Positions 29,796-37,533 of a stretch of 64,000 bases of DNA are shown one piece after another. The position numbers were made by a program, and so were the translations under genes. The notes under the pieces are model-generated. The model made no database searches, had not been told where the DNA came from, and saw only the letters and a program-made list of their open reading frames with translations. The DNA lies in NCBI RefSeq assembly GCF_900070365.1, contig NZ_LN850107.1, forward strand, positions 3,844,001 to 3,908,000. The letters are read 5' to 3'. Source of the stretch: Alloactinosynnema sp. L-07 (lineage in GTDB: Bacteria > Actinomycetota > Actinomycetes > Mycobacteriales > Pseudonocardiaceae). Positions within the stretch are counted from its first letter, which is position 1. Each line of letters starts with the position of its first letter.

Positions 29796-30124
29796 GCCGC
29801 CGCCCCCTTCAGAATGTCGTCCAACGTCCTCGCGAACGCGCGCCACGCGTCCTCCGACTCCACCAACCGCGCCCGCCCGGACTCGTTGAGCCCGTAGTAC
29901 TTGCGGTGCGGCCCCTCGTCGCTCGGCACCACATACGAAGTCAGGTACCCGGCCCGATAGAGCCGCCGCAACGTCCCGTACACCGACGCGTCCCCGACCT
30001 CTTCCATGCCCCCACCGCGCAGGCGTCTGAGGACGTCGTAGCCGTAGCCGTCCTCGTTCCGCAGCACAGCGAGCACGGCGAGGTCGAGCACGCCTTTGAG
30101 CAATTGACTCGTGTCCACCCGCAC
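29792..30124 (-). CDS. PadR-family transcriptional regulator
   Basis: A 110-residue winged-helix regulator: LLKGVLDLAVLAVLRNEDGYGYDVLRRL, then SVYGTLRRLYRAGYLTSYVV as the recognition part, then GPHRKYYGLNESGRARL as the wing. The last helix (AWRAFARTLDDIL) is the short dimerisation helix of PadR subfamily 2. GTG 30124 is used as the start. It most likely represses its own two-gene operon with the HAAS protein. Confidence 0.92.
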   Translation of the reverse strand: MRVDTSQLLKGVLDLAVLAVLRNEDGYGYDVLRRLRGGGMEEVGDASVYGTLRRLYRAGYLTSYVVPSDEGPHRKYYGLNESGRARLVESEDAWRAFARTLDDILKGAAA

Positions 30125-30259
30125 CCCTCCCGGTATCGCGCTAGGAACACTATTGCGTAATGCGTAGTAGCGCGCAAGGCCGAAACTGGAGGTTGAACGC
30201 GTTTGACGTCCTCCCCGGTGGAGGTTCTAGGCTGGGATCAGCACTTAAGGGGAAGCATC

Positions 30260-30640
30260 ATGCCTGTTCAGCTCAACCACACCATCGTCGCCGCGCGCGA
30301 CAAGGTCGCTTCATCGAGGTTCATGTCCGAGCTCCTCGGCCTGCCCGAACCGATCCCGTTCGGACCGTTCCTGTGCGTCGAGACAGCCAACGGCGTGACC
30401 CTCGACTTCATCGAGGAACGCGGCGAGATCACGTCACAGCACTACGCGTTCCTGGTGAGCGAGCCCGAGTTCGACGAGATCTTCGGCCGGGTCCAACAAT
30501 GGCGGCTCGCCTACTGGGCCGACCCGTTCCACCACCTCGCAGGCGAGATCAACACCAACGACGGCGGCCGGGGCGTGTACTTCGACGACCTCGACGGTCA
30601 CAACCTGGAGATCATCACCCGCCCCTACGGCGGCGGGTGA
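30260..30640 (+). CDS. VOC-family (glyoxalase-like) protein
   Basis: A 126-residue single VOC module built from two beta-alpha-beta-beta-beta units: LNHTIVAARDKVASSRFMSELLGL at the start and GRGVYFDDLDGHNLEIITRPY at the end. The metal-ligand candidates are the His in LNHTIV and the Glu in HNLEII. The family contains glyoxalases, dioxygenases and resistance proteins; the substrate cannot be told. ATG 30260 has AAGGGGAAG upstream. It is monocistronic as far as I can see. Confidence 0.85.
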   Translation: MPVQLNHTIVAARDKVASSRFMSELLGLPEPIPFGPFLCVETANGVTLDFIEERGEITSQHYAFLVSEPEFDEIFGRVQQWRLAYWADPFHHLAGEINTNDGGRGVYFDDLDGHNLEIITRPYGGG

Positions 30641-30647
30641 TCACTCC

Positions 30648-30830
30648 ATGCGCTTGAGCGACAAAGGCCAGGTCACGATCCCAGTGGCCTATTGCGAGCT
30701 GCTCGGTCTGCTACCCGGCGGCACGGCGGTCACGGCTGCGCTATCGGGCCCTGCTTCTCCGACAGTCAAGGTGATCTCGCCGGGCCAGGGTGGTCGATCA
30801 CCCACCGTGCGGCACCTCTACGATCCGGCG
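30648..30830 (+). pseudogene. Remnant of an AbrB/MazE-type (SpoVT) DNA-binding domain
   Basis: Directly after the VOC gene an ATG opens a frame starting MRLSDKGQVTIPVAYCELLG, the start of a SpoVT-AbrB swapped-hairpin domain as found in antitoxins. It continues LLPGGTAVTAALSG and TVKVIS to about residue 45. Then the similarity is lost and the frame runs into the following regulator gene. There is no good ribosome binding site and no toxin gene beside it. I read it as a decayed antitoxin gene or very short stand-alone domain. Confidence 0.45.
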
Positions 30831-30831
30831 G

Positions 30832-31494
30832 ATGACCACCTACGACGATCTCGACGCGTTCGAGCACCTGGACACCTCAGCGCTGCCGCGCCGTCAGCAG
30901 CAGATCCTGGTGACGATCCGGGACTGGGTGGTCCGATATGGATACTCGCCGAGCTCCCGGCAGATCGGTGACGCCGTCGGACTGCGGTCGTCGTCGTCGG
31001 TGTCCAAGCACCTCGCGAGCCTGGAGGAGAAGGGTTTCCTGCGGCGCAGCGCGACAATGTCGAGGGCGATCGACGTGCGCCTGTTCCTGCAGGAGCCTGC
31101 GACCCGCAAGCCTGCCGACGACTCGGTGAGCGTGCCCGTCGTCGGCGATATCGCGGCGGGAAGTCCGATCTTGGCCGACGAGCATCTCGATGACGTCCTG
31201 ACGCTGCCGCGCGAACTCACCGGGCGCGGCACCGTTTTCGGCCTGCGGGTGCGCGGCGACTCGATGATCGACGCCGCGATCTGTGATGGCGACATCGTGG
31301 TGGTGCGACAGCAGTCCGAGGCCCACTCTGGTCAGATCGTCGCCGCGATGATCGATGGCGAGGCCACGGTGAAGGTGTATCGGCGCCGTGACGGCCACGT
31401 CTACCTTGAGCCGCGCAACGCGGACTATGACGTCATCGACGGCGATCAGGCTGTCGTGCTGGGGACCGTCGTCTCGGTGCTGCGCAGCGTCTGA
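30832..31494 (+). CDS. LexA-like self-cleaving repressor (likely paralogue)
   Basis: A 220-residue repressor with complete LexA architecture. The winged helix (residues 18-83) is RRQQQILVTIRDWVVRYGYS with SSSSVSKHLASLEEKGFLRR. The S24 protease domain has the Ala109-Gly110 cleavage site (GDIAAGSPI), Ser144 (RGDSMIDA) and Lys181 (EATVKVYRR). The recognition helix (VSKHLASLEEKGFL) differs from the usual actinobacterial LexA form (VAHQLRTLERKGYL, from memory). This and its location beside mutM suggest a paralogue with its own operator rather than the housekeeping SOS repressor. ATG 30832 is used. It ends flush against convergent mutM. Confidence 0.85.
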   Translation: MTTYDDLDAFEHLDTSALPRRQQQILVTIRDWVVRYGYSPSSRQIGDAVGLRSSSSVSKHLASLEEKGFLRRSATMSRAIDVRLFLQEPATRKPADDSVSVPVVGDIAAGSPILADEHLDDVLTLPRELTGRGTVFGLRVRGDSMIDAAICDGDIVVVRQQSEAHSGQIVAAMIDGEATVKVYRRRDGHVYLEPRNADYDVIDGDQAVVLGTVVSVLRSV

Positions 31495-32346
31495 CTAACG
31501 GGGCCGGGGCTGACAGCGCGGGCACGAGAACGACGACCGATTCATGAACGGCTCGCGCCGGATGGGCCGCCCGCAGCGCGGACACGGCAGGCCCTCCTGG
31601 CCGTAGGCCGCCAGCGACCTGTCGAAATACCCGGACTGCCCGTTCACGTTGACATACAACGCGTCGAACGACGTGCCGCCGACGTTCAGGGCCTCGGCCA
31701 TCACCTCGGTCGCCGCCGTCAGCAGGGCGCGGGCCTTGGCCGGGGACAGGCTGTCGGCGGGGCGGGCCCAGTGCAGCTTGGTCCGCCACAGGGCCTCGTC
31801 GGCGTAGATGTTGCCGATGCCCGAGACCACCGTCTGGTCGAGCAGCGCCCGTTTGACCTCTGACCGCTTCGCGCGCAAGGCGGCGACGGCGGCGGCCAGG
31901 TCGAACTGGGGGTCCATCGGGTCGCGGGCGATGTGGGCGACCGGGATCGGCAGCACCGTCCCGTCGACGACCACGACGTCCTCCACCGACAGCCCGCCGA
32001 AGGTCCGCTGATCGACGAACCGCAGTTCCGGTTCCGACGCGAAGGCGACCCGGACGCGCAGGTGCTTCTCGGGCGCCGCCGAGGAGGGTTGGACGAGCAT
32101 CTGGCCGCTCATGCCCAGGTGGGCCAGCACAGCCGCGCCCGAGGACAGCTCCAGCCAGAGGTACTTACCGCGCCGCCGCGCGGCGACGAACCGGGTGCCG
32201 ACCAGGCGTGCGGCGAAATCGGCGGCACCCGGGACGTGGCGGCGGATAGCGCGGGGATGGTGGACATCGACCGAGGCGATGGGACGGTCCAGCACGTGGT
32301 TCTCGAGGCCACGTCGGACTACCTCGACCTCAGGCAGTTCCGGCAT
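31495..32346 (-). CDS. mutM: Formamidopyrimidine-DNA glycosylase
   Basis: Base-excision repair enzyme that removes 8-oxoguanine and formamidopyrimidines and nicks the strand. The 283-residue protein begins [14 protein letters not shown], with the catalytic Pro2 and Glu3. It has the H2TH region ([20 protein letters not shown]) with the lysine in the beta hairpin before it ([11 protein letters not shown]), and a C-terminal zinc finger [10 protein letters not shown]...CPRC. It overlaps rnc by 17 bp; the rnc-mutM pair is conserved in actinobacteria. Confidence 0.97.
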   Translation of the reverse strand: MPELPEVEVVRRGLENHVLDRPIASVDVHHPRAIRRHVPGAADFAARLVGTRFVAARRRGKYLWLELSSGAAVLAHLGMSGQMLVQPSSAAPEKHLRVRVAFASEPELRFVDQRTFGGLSVEDVVVVDGTVLPIPVAHIARDPMDPQFDLAAAVAALRAKRSEVKRALLDQTVVSGIGNIYADEALWRTKLHWARPADSLSPAKARALLTAATEVMAEALNVGGTSFDALYVNVNGQSGYFDRSLAAYGQEGLPCPRCGRPIRREPFMNRSSFSCPRCQPRPR

Positions 32347-33076
32347 CGTCGGACGGCTTGATCGACTCGGTCAGTTCGCGCCAAGCGGCCTCGGCGGCCT
32401 TCTGCTCGGCTTCCTTCTTCGTCTTGCCGTCGCCGTTGCCGTAGCTCTTGCCGTTGACCACGACGAGCGCGGTGAACTCTTTGCGGTGGTCGGGGCCCTC
32501 TTCACGCACCCGATACTCGGGAACGCCAAGGCCCGCGGACGCGGTGAGTTCCTGCAGGCTGGTCTTCCAGTCCAGACCCGCGCCGCGCTGGGGAGCCTCG
32601 ATGAGCAACGGGTCGAAGTGCTTGTGCACGACCTCCCGCGCCACGTCGATGCCGTGCTGCAGATAGACAGCGCCGATCACGGCTTCCAGGCCGTCGGCGA
32701 GGATGCTCGCCTTGTCCCGGCCGCCGGTCAGCTCCTCGCCCTTGCCGAGCAGCAGGTGCGCGCCGAGGCCACCGTCGCCGAGGCCGCGCGCGACCCCCGC
32801 TAGGGCATGCATGTTGACCACGCTGGCGCGCAGCTTGGCGAGCTGCCCCTCGGGCAGGTCGGGGTGACGGCGATAGAGATGATCGGTGACGACGAGTCCG
32901 AGGACCGCGTCACCGAGGAACTCCAGCCGCTCATTGGGCGGCAGTCCGCCGTTCTCGTAGGCGTAGGACCGATGGGTCAACGCGAGCACGAGCAGCTCGG
33001 CGTCCACGTGGACGCCGAGCGCGTCGAGCAGCGTTGCCGGGTCCGCCGTGGGACCGCGTGCCGCCTTACCCCCCAT
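32330..33076 (-). CDS. rnc: Ribonuclease III
   Basis: Double-strand-specific endoribonuclease that processes rRNA precursors. The 248-residue protein has the catalytic signature [16 protein letters not shown] near residue 50 and the second acidic cluster [15 protein letters not shown]. The C-terminal dsRNA-binding domain (from about residue 165) reads [16 protein letters not shown] and [11 protein letters not shown]. It lies 15 bp after rpmF and overlaps mutM. Confidence 0.97.
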   Translation of the reverse strand: MGGKAARGPTADPATLLDALGVHVDAELLVLALTHRSYAYENGGLPPNERLEFLGDAVLGLVVTDHLYRRHPDLPEGQLAKLRASVVNMHALAGVARGLGDGGLGAHLLLGKGEELTGGRDKASILADGLEAVIGAVYLQHGIDVAREVVHKHFDPLLIEAPQRGAGLDWKTSLQELTASAGLGVPEYRVREEGPDHRKEFTALVVVNGKSYGNGDGKTKKEAEQKAAEAAWRELTESIKPSDDAGTA

Positions 33077-33091
33077 GACGTGCGCCTAGGG

Positions 33092-33274
33092 TCACGCGGG
33101 CTGCGTGACCTGGCGACCGTCGTACTGACCGCAGGTCGGGCAGGCGATGTGCTGCGGCTTGGGCGCCCGGCAGGCCTTGTTCGAGCAGTTCACCAGGTGC
33201 ACGGCAGTGGTTTTCCACTGCGACCGGCGCGCGCGGGTGTTCGAACGCGACATCTTCCGCTTGGGGACGGCCAC
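33092..33274 (-). CDS. rpmF: Ribosomal protein bL32
   Basis: A 60-residue large-subunit ribosomal protein starting [20 protein letters not shown]. It keeps the zinc ribbon of the C+ form (CSNKAC and CPTCG), so this is the zinc-containing version. The upstream yceD gene, which is usually co-transcribed with rpmF, ends 42 bp before it. Confidence 0.98.
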   Translation of the reverse strand: MAVPKRKMSRSNTRARRSQWKTTAVHLVNCSNKACRAPKPQHIACPTCGQYDGRQVTQPA

Positions 33275-33316
33275 GACTACTTCTCCTCTGACGAGCTGTT
33301 GTGCAGGATCGGACGG

Positions 33317-33895
33317 TTACGACTTGCGATCCTGTTGGATCCGCTCTTGCAGTGCGGCCCATCGAGGATCAATGCTCTCATGCCGGTGATCCGGCTCGAG
33401 TTCGGCCCACTTGCCACCACACTCCGCACACAGACCCGCACAGTCCGGCGAGCACAGCGGCACGTGCGGCAGCGCCAACACCACCGCGTCCCGGACCACC
33501 GGCTCCAGGTCCAGCAGATCGTCGACAAGGCGGCTGACCTCGTCTTCGTCGGTCGTCTCATCGGTCGCGCTGTCGGGATAGGCGAACAACTCGGTGATGT
33601 CGACCTCGACCTCATCAGAGATCGGATCGAGACAGCGCGAGCACTCGCCTGCCAACGGCCCAGCGGCGACACCGGAGACCAACACACCTTCGACTACCGA
33701 CTCAAGCAACACGTCAAGCTCGACCTCAGCCCCCGCCGGGATCGCGATGACCCCTTCGAGACCGATGGCATAGGTCGCCTGCGCGGTACGCCGAACCGGT
33801 TTACTCGACCCGGGACGCCTGCCCAGTTCGCGGGTATCGATGACCCACGGGCTGGTCTGCACCGGACGGGCCGGGCTCTTGCGGTTCTCGGACAT
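33317..33895 (-). CDS. YceD/DUF177 family protein
   Basis: A 192-residue protein of the YceD family, encoded with rpmF in most bacteria and linked to 23S rRNA or large-subunit maturation. Features are PWVIDTRELGRRPGS at the start, the cysteine pair GECSRCLDPI near residue 100, an acidic stretch (DSATDETTDEDEVSR), and the C-terminal cysteine cluster CSPDCAGLCAECGG. ATG 33895 (MSENRKSPARP) is chosen; a frame extending to 34069 enters the repeat-rich gap and is not coding-like. Confidence 0.93.
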   Translation of the reverse strand: MSENRKSPARPVQTSPWVIDTRELGRRPGSSKPVRRTAQATYAIGLEGVIAIPAGAEVELDVLLESVVEGVLVSGVAAGPLAGECSRCLDPISDEVEVDITELFAYPDSATDETTDEDEVSRLVDDLLDLEPVVRDAVVLALPHVPLCSPDCAGLCAECGGKWAELEPDHRHESIDPRWAALQERIQQDRKS

Positions 33896-34083
33896 GGTGG
33901 ACTCAGTCAGCGCCTTAGGTGGAGTGGGCGGCCCTATGGGGCCAGCCCAGATAGGGTACGCGACCCACCCCCGGACCGGAAATCCGCACCTCACCAGCCG
34001 CACGGCTCTCAGTGGGCATGGCTTGGATTGCAACCGGCACTGCCCTGACCAGCCGACCTCGCAGCTCATCCCGGGCTGTTCTT

Positions 34084-34127
34084 GAGGTCGCCAGACCTTC
34101 TTTGGCTTTGAGGTCGCTAGACCTTCC
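34084..34127. repeat. Tandem small palindromes
   Basis: GAGGTCGCCAGACCTTC (from 34084) is repeated with one change as GAGGTCGCTAGACCTTC (from 34110), 26 bp apart. Each is an AGGTC/GACCT inverted repeat with a 4-base spacer. They lie about 200 bp before the yceD start and could be a paired operator or a decayed repeat. Confidence 0.45.
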
Positions 34128-34150
34128 CCGTCCCTTCGCCCATGCCATCC

Positions 34151-34238
34151 CTAACTCGAGTCCGACGGGGTCAAGGGTCGGCTTGCCGATCGCGCAGCGA
34201 CGCCGCAGGCGCCCTTGAGGCCGTCGGACTCGAGTTAG
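34151..34238 (+). repeat. Long hairpin element, copy A
   Basis: The 18-bp arms CTAACTCGAGTCCGACGG (34151-34168) and CCGTCGGACTCGAGTTAG (34221-34238) are perfectly complementary. They enclose a 52-base core (34169-34220) whose ends, TCAAGGG and CCCTTGA, also pair. The same 52-base core occurs in exact reverse orientation in copy B. It is non-coding and looks like a mobile palindromic repeat or a structured RNA. Confidence 0.75.
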
Positions 34239-34339
34239 ACCCTTGATGGCGGAGGGGCCCCGCCGTTACCCGCGTTCCGGTCCACGGCGCGGGGTCAACT
34301 CCATGAGTACAAGGACGGGTCGCTCCCCTAGCCCGAGCG

Positions 34340-34429
34340 TTTAACATCCGGCCGACGGCCTCAAGGGCGCCTGCGGCGTCGCTGCGCGATCGGCAAGCCG
34401 ACCCTTGACCCCGCCGTCCGGATGTTAAA
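34340..34429 (-). repeat. Long hairpin element, copy B (inverted core)
   Basis: Arms TTTAACATCCGG (34340-34351) and CCGGATGTTAAA (34418-34429) are perfectly complementary but differ in sequence from the outer arms of copy A. The inner 52 bases (34359-34410), with the adjoining CCGACGG, are the exact reverse complement of copy A. So the core is conserved while the outer stem has changed yet still pairs. Confidence 0.75.
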
Positions 34430-34559
34430 GATGGCCAGGACGGGGTGCTAGGGGGCACTGCGAAGGACCAAGAGCCCCTGCCTCGCTGCGCATCGGGCGG
34501 GGTGGCTTTGGCGGGGCCTTGGGCCTCGGAGGGCGTTGGTCTAGAGCCCTTTGGTGGGG

Positions 34560-35282
34560 TTAGGCGTGGTAGTCGAAGGGGGTTGCGCCTGCGGGGACGC
34601 CGTTCATGGTGCCGCGCAGGTGGGAGCGGCCCTTGCCTACCGTCCTCAAGGTGTGGCTGAGCAGGTCTTCGAACTCCGCCAGCTTGGTGTCCACGTATTC
34701 ATCGCATTCGGCGCGCTTTCGGGCGGCTTCGTCGCTGGTGGCGTCGAGGACTCGGGCGGATTCGGCGTGGGCGGCCTGGACGACCTCGGTCTGGGAGACC
34801 AGCCTGCCCTGCTCGAATCGGCCTTCCTCCACCGCACGCTCGTACGACTCGCGGCCTGCCTGGAGCATGCGGTCGGCTTCGTCCTGGGAGCGGCCGACCA
34901 GGGTCTCGTATTCGGCGCGGCCCGCCGCGATGGCGCGGTCGGCTTCGTCCTGGGCGTCGGCGACCAGGCGGTCGGCGTGGGCGGTGGCCTCGGCGATCAG
35001 ACGCTCGGCTTGGGCGCGAGCGTCCGCGATGGCCTTGTCGGCCTCCAGGTTGGCCTTGCTCAACGTCTGCTCGGCCTGGTGTTCGGCCGCGCCGACGATT
35101 TCGTCTTTCTTGTCGAGCACGTCCTGGGCGTCGTCCATCTCCGTGGGGAGTGCGTCGCGGACTTCGTCGAGCAGTTCGAGGACGTCGCCTCGGGGGACGA
35201 CGCAGCCTGAGGTCATCGGTACGCCCCTGGCTTCCTCCAGGATCGTGACCAGTTCGTCGATCGCCTCGAAAACCTTGTACAC
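34560..35282 (-). CDS. DivIVA-like coiled-coil cell division/growth protein
   Basis: A 240-residue protein that I recognise as the counterpart of M. tuberculosis Rv2927c: it starts VYKVFEAIDELVTILEEARG and continues VPMTSGCVVPRGDVLELLDE. From residue 65 to 200 it is a continuous Ala/Glu/Arg-rich coiled coil (AQAERLIAEATAHADRLVAD), then KLAEFEDLLSHTLRTVGKGR. The GTG at 35282 has an excellent GGAGGAGG upstream; longer frames are not supported. Likely role: a scaffold at the pole or septum. It marks the left border of the accessory island. Confidence 0.88.
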   Translation of the reverse strand: MYKVFEAIDELVTILEEARGVPMTSGCVVPRGDVLELLDEVRDALPTEMDDAQDVLDKKDEIVGAAEHQAEQTLSKANLEADKAIADARAQAERLIAEATAHADRLVADAQDEADRAIAAGRAEYETLVGRSQDEADRMLQAGRESYERAVEEGRFEQGRLVSQTEVVQAAHAESARVLDATSDEAARKRAECDEYVDTKLAEFEDLLSHTLRTVGKGRSHLRGTMNGVPAGATPFDYHA

Positions 35283-35382
35283 GGCTCCTCCTCCACCCTT
35301 GTCAGCGATTGTGCCCGGTTTCACCGCGCTCCCGGTGGAGATCGGAGGGGTGTGTCCCGTTGTGGCAGGCTGAAGCCTTGTG

Positions 35383-35826
35383 ATGATCCGCACCGCGACC
35401 GCACAAGACATCGACCCCATCGTCGCCCTCCTCATGGACGACCCTCTGGGCGCGAAGCGGGAGAACCCAGGCGACCCGCGCTACACCGCCGCGTTCGCAG
35501 CCATCGCCGCCGATCCCAACCAGGTCCTCGCGGTGGCCGACGCCGACGGCGAGATCGTCGGTACCCTGCAGATCACCTTCACCCCGGGACTGTCCCGAAT
35601 CGGCGCGACCCGGGCCACCGTCGAAGGCGTGCGGGTGCGGTCCGACCAGCGCGGCAACGGGCTCGGGCAGCTGTTGATGGAGTGGGCGATCAAGGAAGCC
35701 ACCACGCGGGGGGCGGCCATGGTCCAGCTCACCACCGACGTCAGCCGGACCGAGGCACACCGGTTCTACGAGCGGCTCGGTTTCGTGGCCAGTCATGTGG
35801 GGATGAAGTTGCCGCTTCAGGCCTGA
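35383..35826 (+). CDS. GNAT N-acetyltransferase
   Basis: A 147-residue single-domain acetyltransferase. MIRTATAQDIDPIVALL is the first strand and helix, VEGVRVRSDQRGNGLGQLLMEWA the acetyl-CoA loop, and VSRTEAHRFYERLGFVASH the closing helix. ATG 35383 is taken; a GTG directly before it is also possible. It is divergent from the DivIVA-like gene with 100 bp between them and is the first gene of the accessory island. Substrate unknown. Confidence 0.85.
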   Translation: MIRTATAQDIDPIVALLMDDPLGAKRENPGDPRYTAAFAAIAADPNQVLAVADADGEIVGTLQITFTPGLSRIGATRATVEGVRVRSDQRGNGLGQLLMEWAIKEATTRGAAMVQLTTDVSRTEAHRFYERLGFVASHVGMKLPLQA

Positions 35827-35877
35827 CCGGTGATCGCGCGCACCAGGCGTCCTTCCGGCGCATCCCATGGTGCGCGG

Positions 35878-36261
35878 TCAGAGTGGTCGGACCACTGAGG
35901 GCCAGGAGTGTGCGGGCACGGTGTCCAGTGAGGGCGGCCGAAAGATTGCGGCGGTGTCGGAGGGCGGGTCGAGCGTGAGAGCTCGCCGCAGTACCCAGAC
36001 CGCAGCGCCAGGGTTGTCGAGCTGGGTGAACCACCGCACGGTCTGCGGGGCGAAGACATTGCTGTCGCCGTCGACGGCTGTGCGGTAGGCGACGGCCCGG
36101 TCGTGCCCGCGCAGGATCACCACATCGGCGCATCGCCGGGAACGCCAGTGGTGCACCGCGACGAACAGGTCGGGCCGCTTGGGGTCGCCGTAGAGGTGGA
36201 TAGTCCAGTGGCGGCGGCGGAGTTCGGCCAGCAGCGGGTCGATGTCGGCCCAGTCGCTCAT
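35878..36261 (-). CDS. Small conserved-looking hypothetical protein
   Basis: A 127-residue protein: MSDWADIDPLLAELRRRHWT, then IHLYGDPKRPDLFVAVHHW and DVVILRGHDRAVAYRTAVD. The alternating pattern suggests a small alpha/beta fold. The ATG at 36261 has GGGAG about 10 bases upstream. I do not know its function. It ends the minus-strand arm of the island. Confidence 0.65.
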   Translation of the reverse strand: MSDWADIDPLLAELRRRHWTIHLYGDPKRPDLFVAVHHWRSRRCADVVILRGHDRAVAYRTAVDGDSNVFAPQTVRWFTQLDNPGAAVWVLRRALTLDPPSDTAAIFRPPSLDTVPAHSWPSVVRPL

Positions 36262-36287
36262 CGTGGTTCGGCTCCCGGTGGTGATGG

Positions 36288-36440
36288 TCAGAGGCGGCGG
36301 AGTCCGACCAACACGCTGGCAAGGAACTGCGGATCGCCGGGGTCATGGAAGTACGATTGCTGGCCCACCAGGGGCCAGCCGTGTGGTCGTGGGCTTGCCG
36401 GGCATAGTCGCGGCCGCGGTGGACGCGGAATCGGGAGCAT
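36288..36440 (-). CDS. Possible 50-residue protein or 3' fragment of the preceding gene
   Basis: An ATG at 36440 opens a 50-codon frame whose second half (HGWPLVGQQSYFHDPGD, then FLASVLVGLRRL) has the composition of a real protein. The open frame actually extends 26 codons further upstream to two adjacent stops (TGATGA) that end the next gene (36522-36785), in the same reading frame. It is therefore either a separate small gene or the broken-off C-terminus of that gene. It has been easy to miss because of its size. Confidence 0.4.
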   Translation of the reverse strand: MLPIPRPPRPRLCPASPRPHGWPLVGQQSYFHDPGDPQFLASVLVGLRRL

Positions 36441-36521
36441 TCCGACCGCGGGCAGGAACAGCGACGGCTCCGAGCGGGCCAGCCGTGGGCACGGGCCGGG
36501 GCCGGGTGCCCACGCCAGTCA

Positions 36522-36785
36522 TCAGTGCGACGGCGTGCCGGGTGGCAACGCCGGGGAGGCGGGGAGGCGGGGAACAGCCACGCCATCGCGGCCATCGAGC
36601 ACTCTGGGCACAACGGCGGCCCATTCGGCCGCCTGCTCCACGTGTCGTTGATCGGCAGCCCGCACAGCGCGGTCGCGCGGTATGTCAGAGGCCACGTGCA
36701 CCCGGCCCGCGTAGTAGGCGCCGCCGTGGCGGTTGGTGCCCCACGTCAGCGGCGGCACCTCGGTCTGCTGGTGGTCATGGCTCAC
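36522..36785 (-). CDS. Hypothetical protein of the island, possibly truncated
   Basis: An 87-residue protein starting at GTG 36785 (VSHDHQQTEVPPLTWGTN) and continuing RHGGAYYAGRVHVASDIPRD. It overlaps the stop of the upstream gene by 11 bp, so it is translationally coupled. It ends in TGATGA, after which the same frame stays open for another 76 codons with protein-like sequence, so this may be the front half of a longer ancestor. Function unknown. Confidence 0.55.
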   Translation of the reverse strand: MSHDHQQTEVPPLTWGTNRHGGAYYAGRVHVASDIPRDRAVRAADQRHVEQAAEWAAVVPRVLDGRDGVAVPRLPASPALPPGTPSH

Positions 36786-37098
36786 CGGTCCAACCCCTGG
36801 TCGGCGCCACTGGCGACCGACCCGGCCACGCGCCCACCGGGCCGGGGTGCTGGTTGAACCGGCTCAGCAGCCCGGTCCCGGTGAGCATCAGGCGGACCGG
36901 CCACGCTCGGGTCCCGGGCTTGCCCGGGATGCGCCGCTCGATGTAGCCGCCGTTCTCCAGGACGACCAGCGCGGCGAACACGCCGGTCTGCAGGTCGTGG
37001 CCGTCGACACGGCGCAGGATCGAGTCGACGGCGACGATCCGGTCGCAGGCGACCAGCCGCAGCGCCGTGTGCCGGTCACGGCCGTAGTCCAGTTTCAC
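36775..37098 (-). CDS. Hypothetical protein of the island
   Basis: A 107-residue protein starting at GTG 37098 (VKLDYGRDRHTALRLVACD) with RIVAVDSILRRVDGHDLQTG and AALVVLENGGYIERRIPG; the last part looks like a small winged-helix or beta element (GGYIERRIPGKPGTRAW). The start overlaps the upstream stop as GTGA and the end overlaps the next gene by 11 bp, which supports a true operon. Function unknown. Confidence 0.6.
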   Translation of the reverse strand: MKLDYGRDRHTALRLVACDRIVAVDSILRRVDGHDLQTGVFAALVVLENGGYIERRIPGKPGTRAWPVRLMLTGTGLLSRFNQHPGPVGAWPGRSPVAPTRGWTGEP

Positions 37099-37409
37099 GA
37101 CCGCTCACCTCGCTCAGGCGCCGAGTGCATGGCGGCGGCGACGGCCTCGCACCGCGGGCAGAGCGCCTGACGTGCGGCGGGATCGACCTCGCCGCCGCCG
37201 AGCAGCACGCGGCAGACGCTGATGCCGACGAGGCGGCCCTCGAAGTCCAGCGTGCGGGGAACGCCGTTGCGTGTCTCGTGCAGGTGCGCCAAGCGCGGGT
37301 TCAGCAGCCCGCGGTGCCACCGCGGGGGCGCCGGGGGCAGCACCCGCATCGTGATCGTGTTCGCGCCGGTCGGCGGGTTCGCGCGGGCGGGAAGCAGTGC
37401 GACGGCCAT
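37095..37409 (-). CDS. Hypothetical protein of the island with a CxxC pair
   Basis: A 104-residue protein starting at ATG 37409, with GAGGAG 9 bases upstream. It reads MAVALLPARANPPTGANTIT with PRTLDFEGRLVGISVCRVLL, and near the end LCPRCEAVAAAMHS. The CPRC pair with the preceding SVC may bind a metal. It is first of a three-gene coupled run. Function unknown. The 124 bp between it and the NTPase gene show no gene. Confidence 0.6.
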   Translation of the reverse strand: MAVALLPARANPPTGANTITMRVLPPAPPRWHRGLLNPRLAHLHETRNGVPRTLDFEGRLVGISVCRVLLGGGEVDPAARQALCPRCEAVAAAMHSAPERGERS

Positions 37410-37533
37410 CAACCATCACTCCTCGTTGCGATAGCAAACAGGCGTGGGTGTGGGGACTAGAGGGCGACGAGGCCAAGGGGTCGGGGCCCGGGAAGGCTTG
37501 GCCCCGCCGCCTGCTCGGGGTGGGGCTGCTCGA

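Larger units (their letters stand above)
33896..34559. other. 664-bp gene-free region rich in repeats
   Basis: No gene is visible on either strand. The left part must hold the promoter of yceD-rpmF. It contains a tandem pair of small palindromes (34084-34127) and two large hairpin elements (34151-34238 and 34340-34429), all listed separately. The right 130 bp before the DivIVA-like gene stop show nothing I can name. Confidence 0.6.

Noticed and set aside
30781..30835. A search for an SOS-type (LexA) box at the lexA-like gene
   Set aside because: GATCACCCACC and nearby sequence do not match CGAAC-n4-GTTCG; I found no convincing SOS box in the window.
34151..34238. Possible tRNA or small RNA gene from the strong stem
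   Set aside because: No cloverleaf, anticodon arm or T-arm sequence is present, and the second copy has a different stem and reversed core. A repeat element explains it better.
36343..36624. A 93-codon minus-strand frame in the island
   Set aside because: It overlaps the better-supported frames at 36522-36785 and 36288-36440 and is Arg/Pro/Ala-rich without fold-like patterning.
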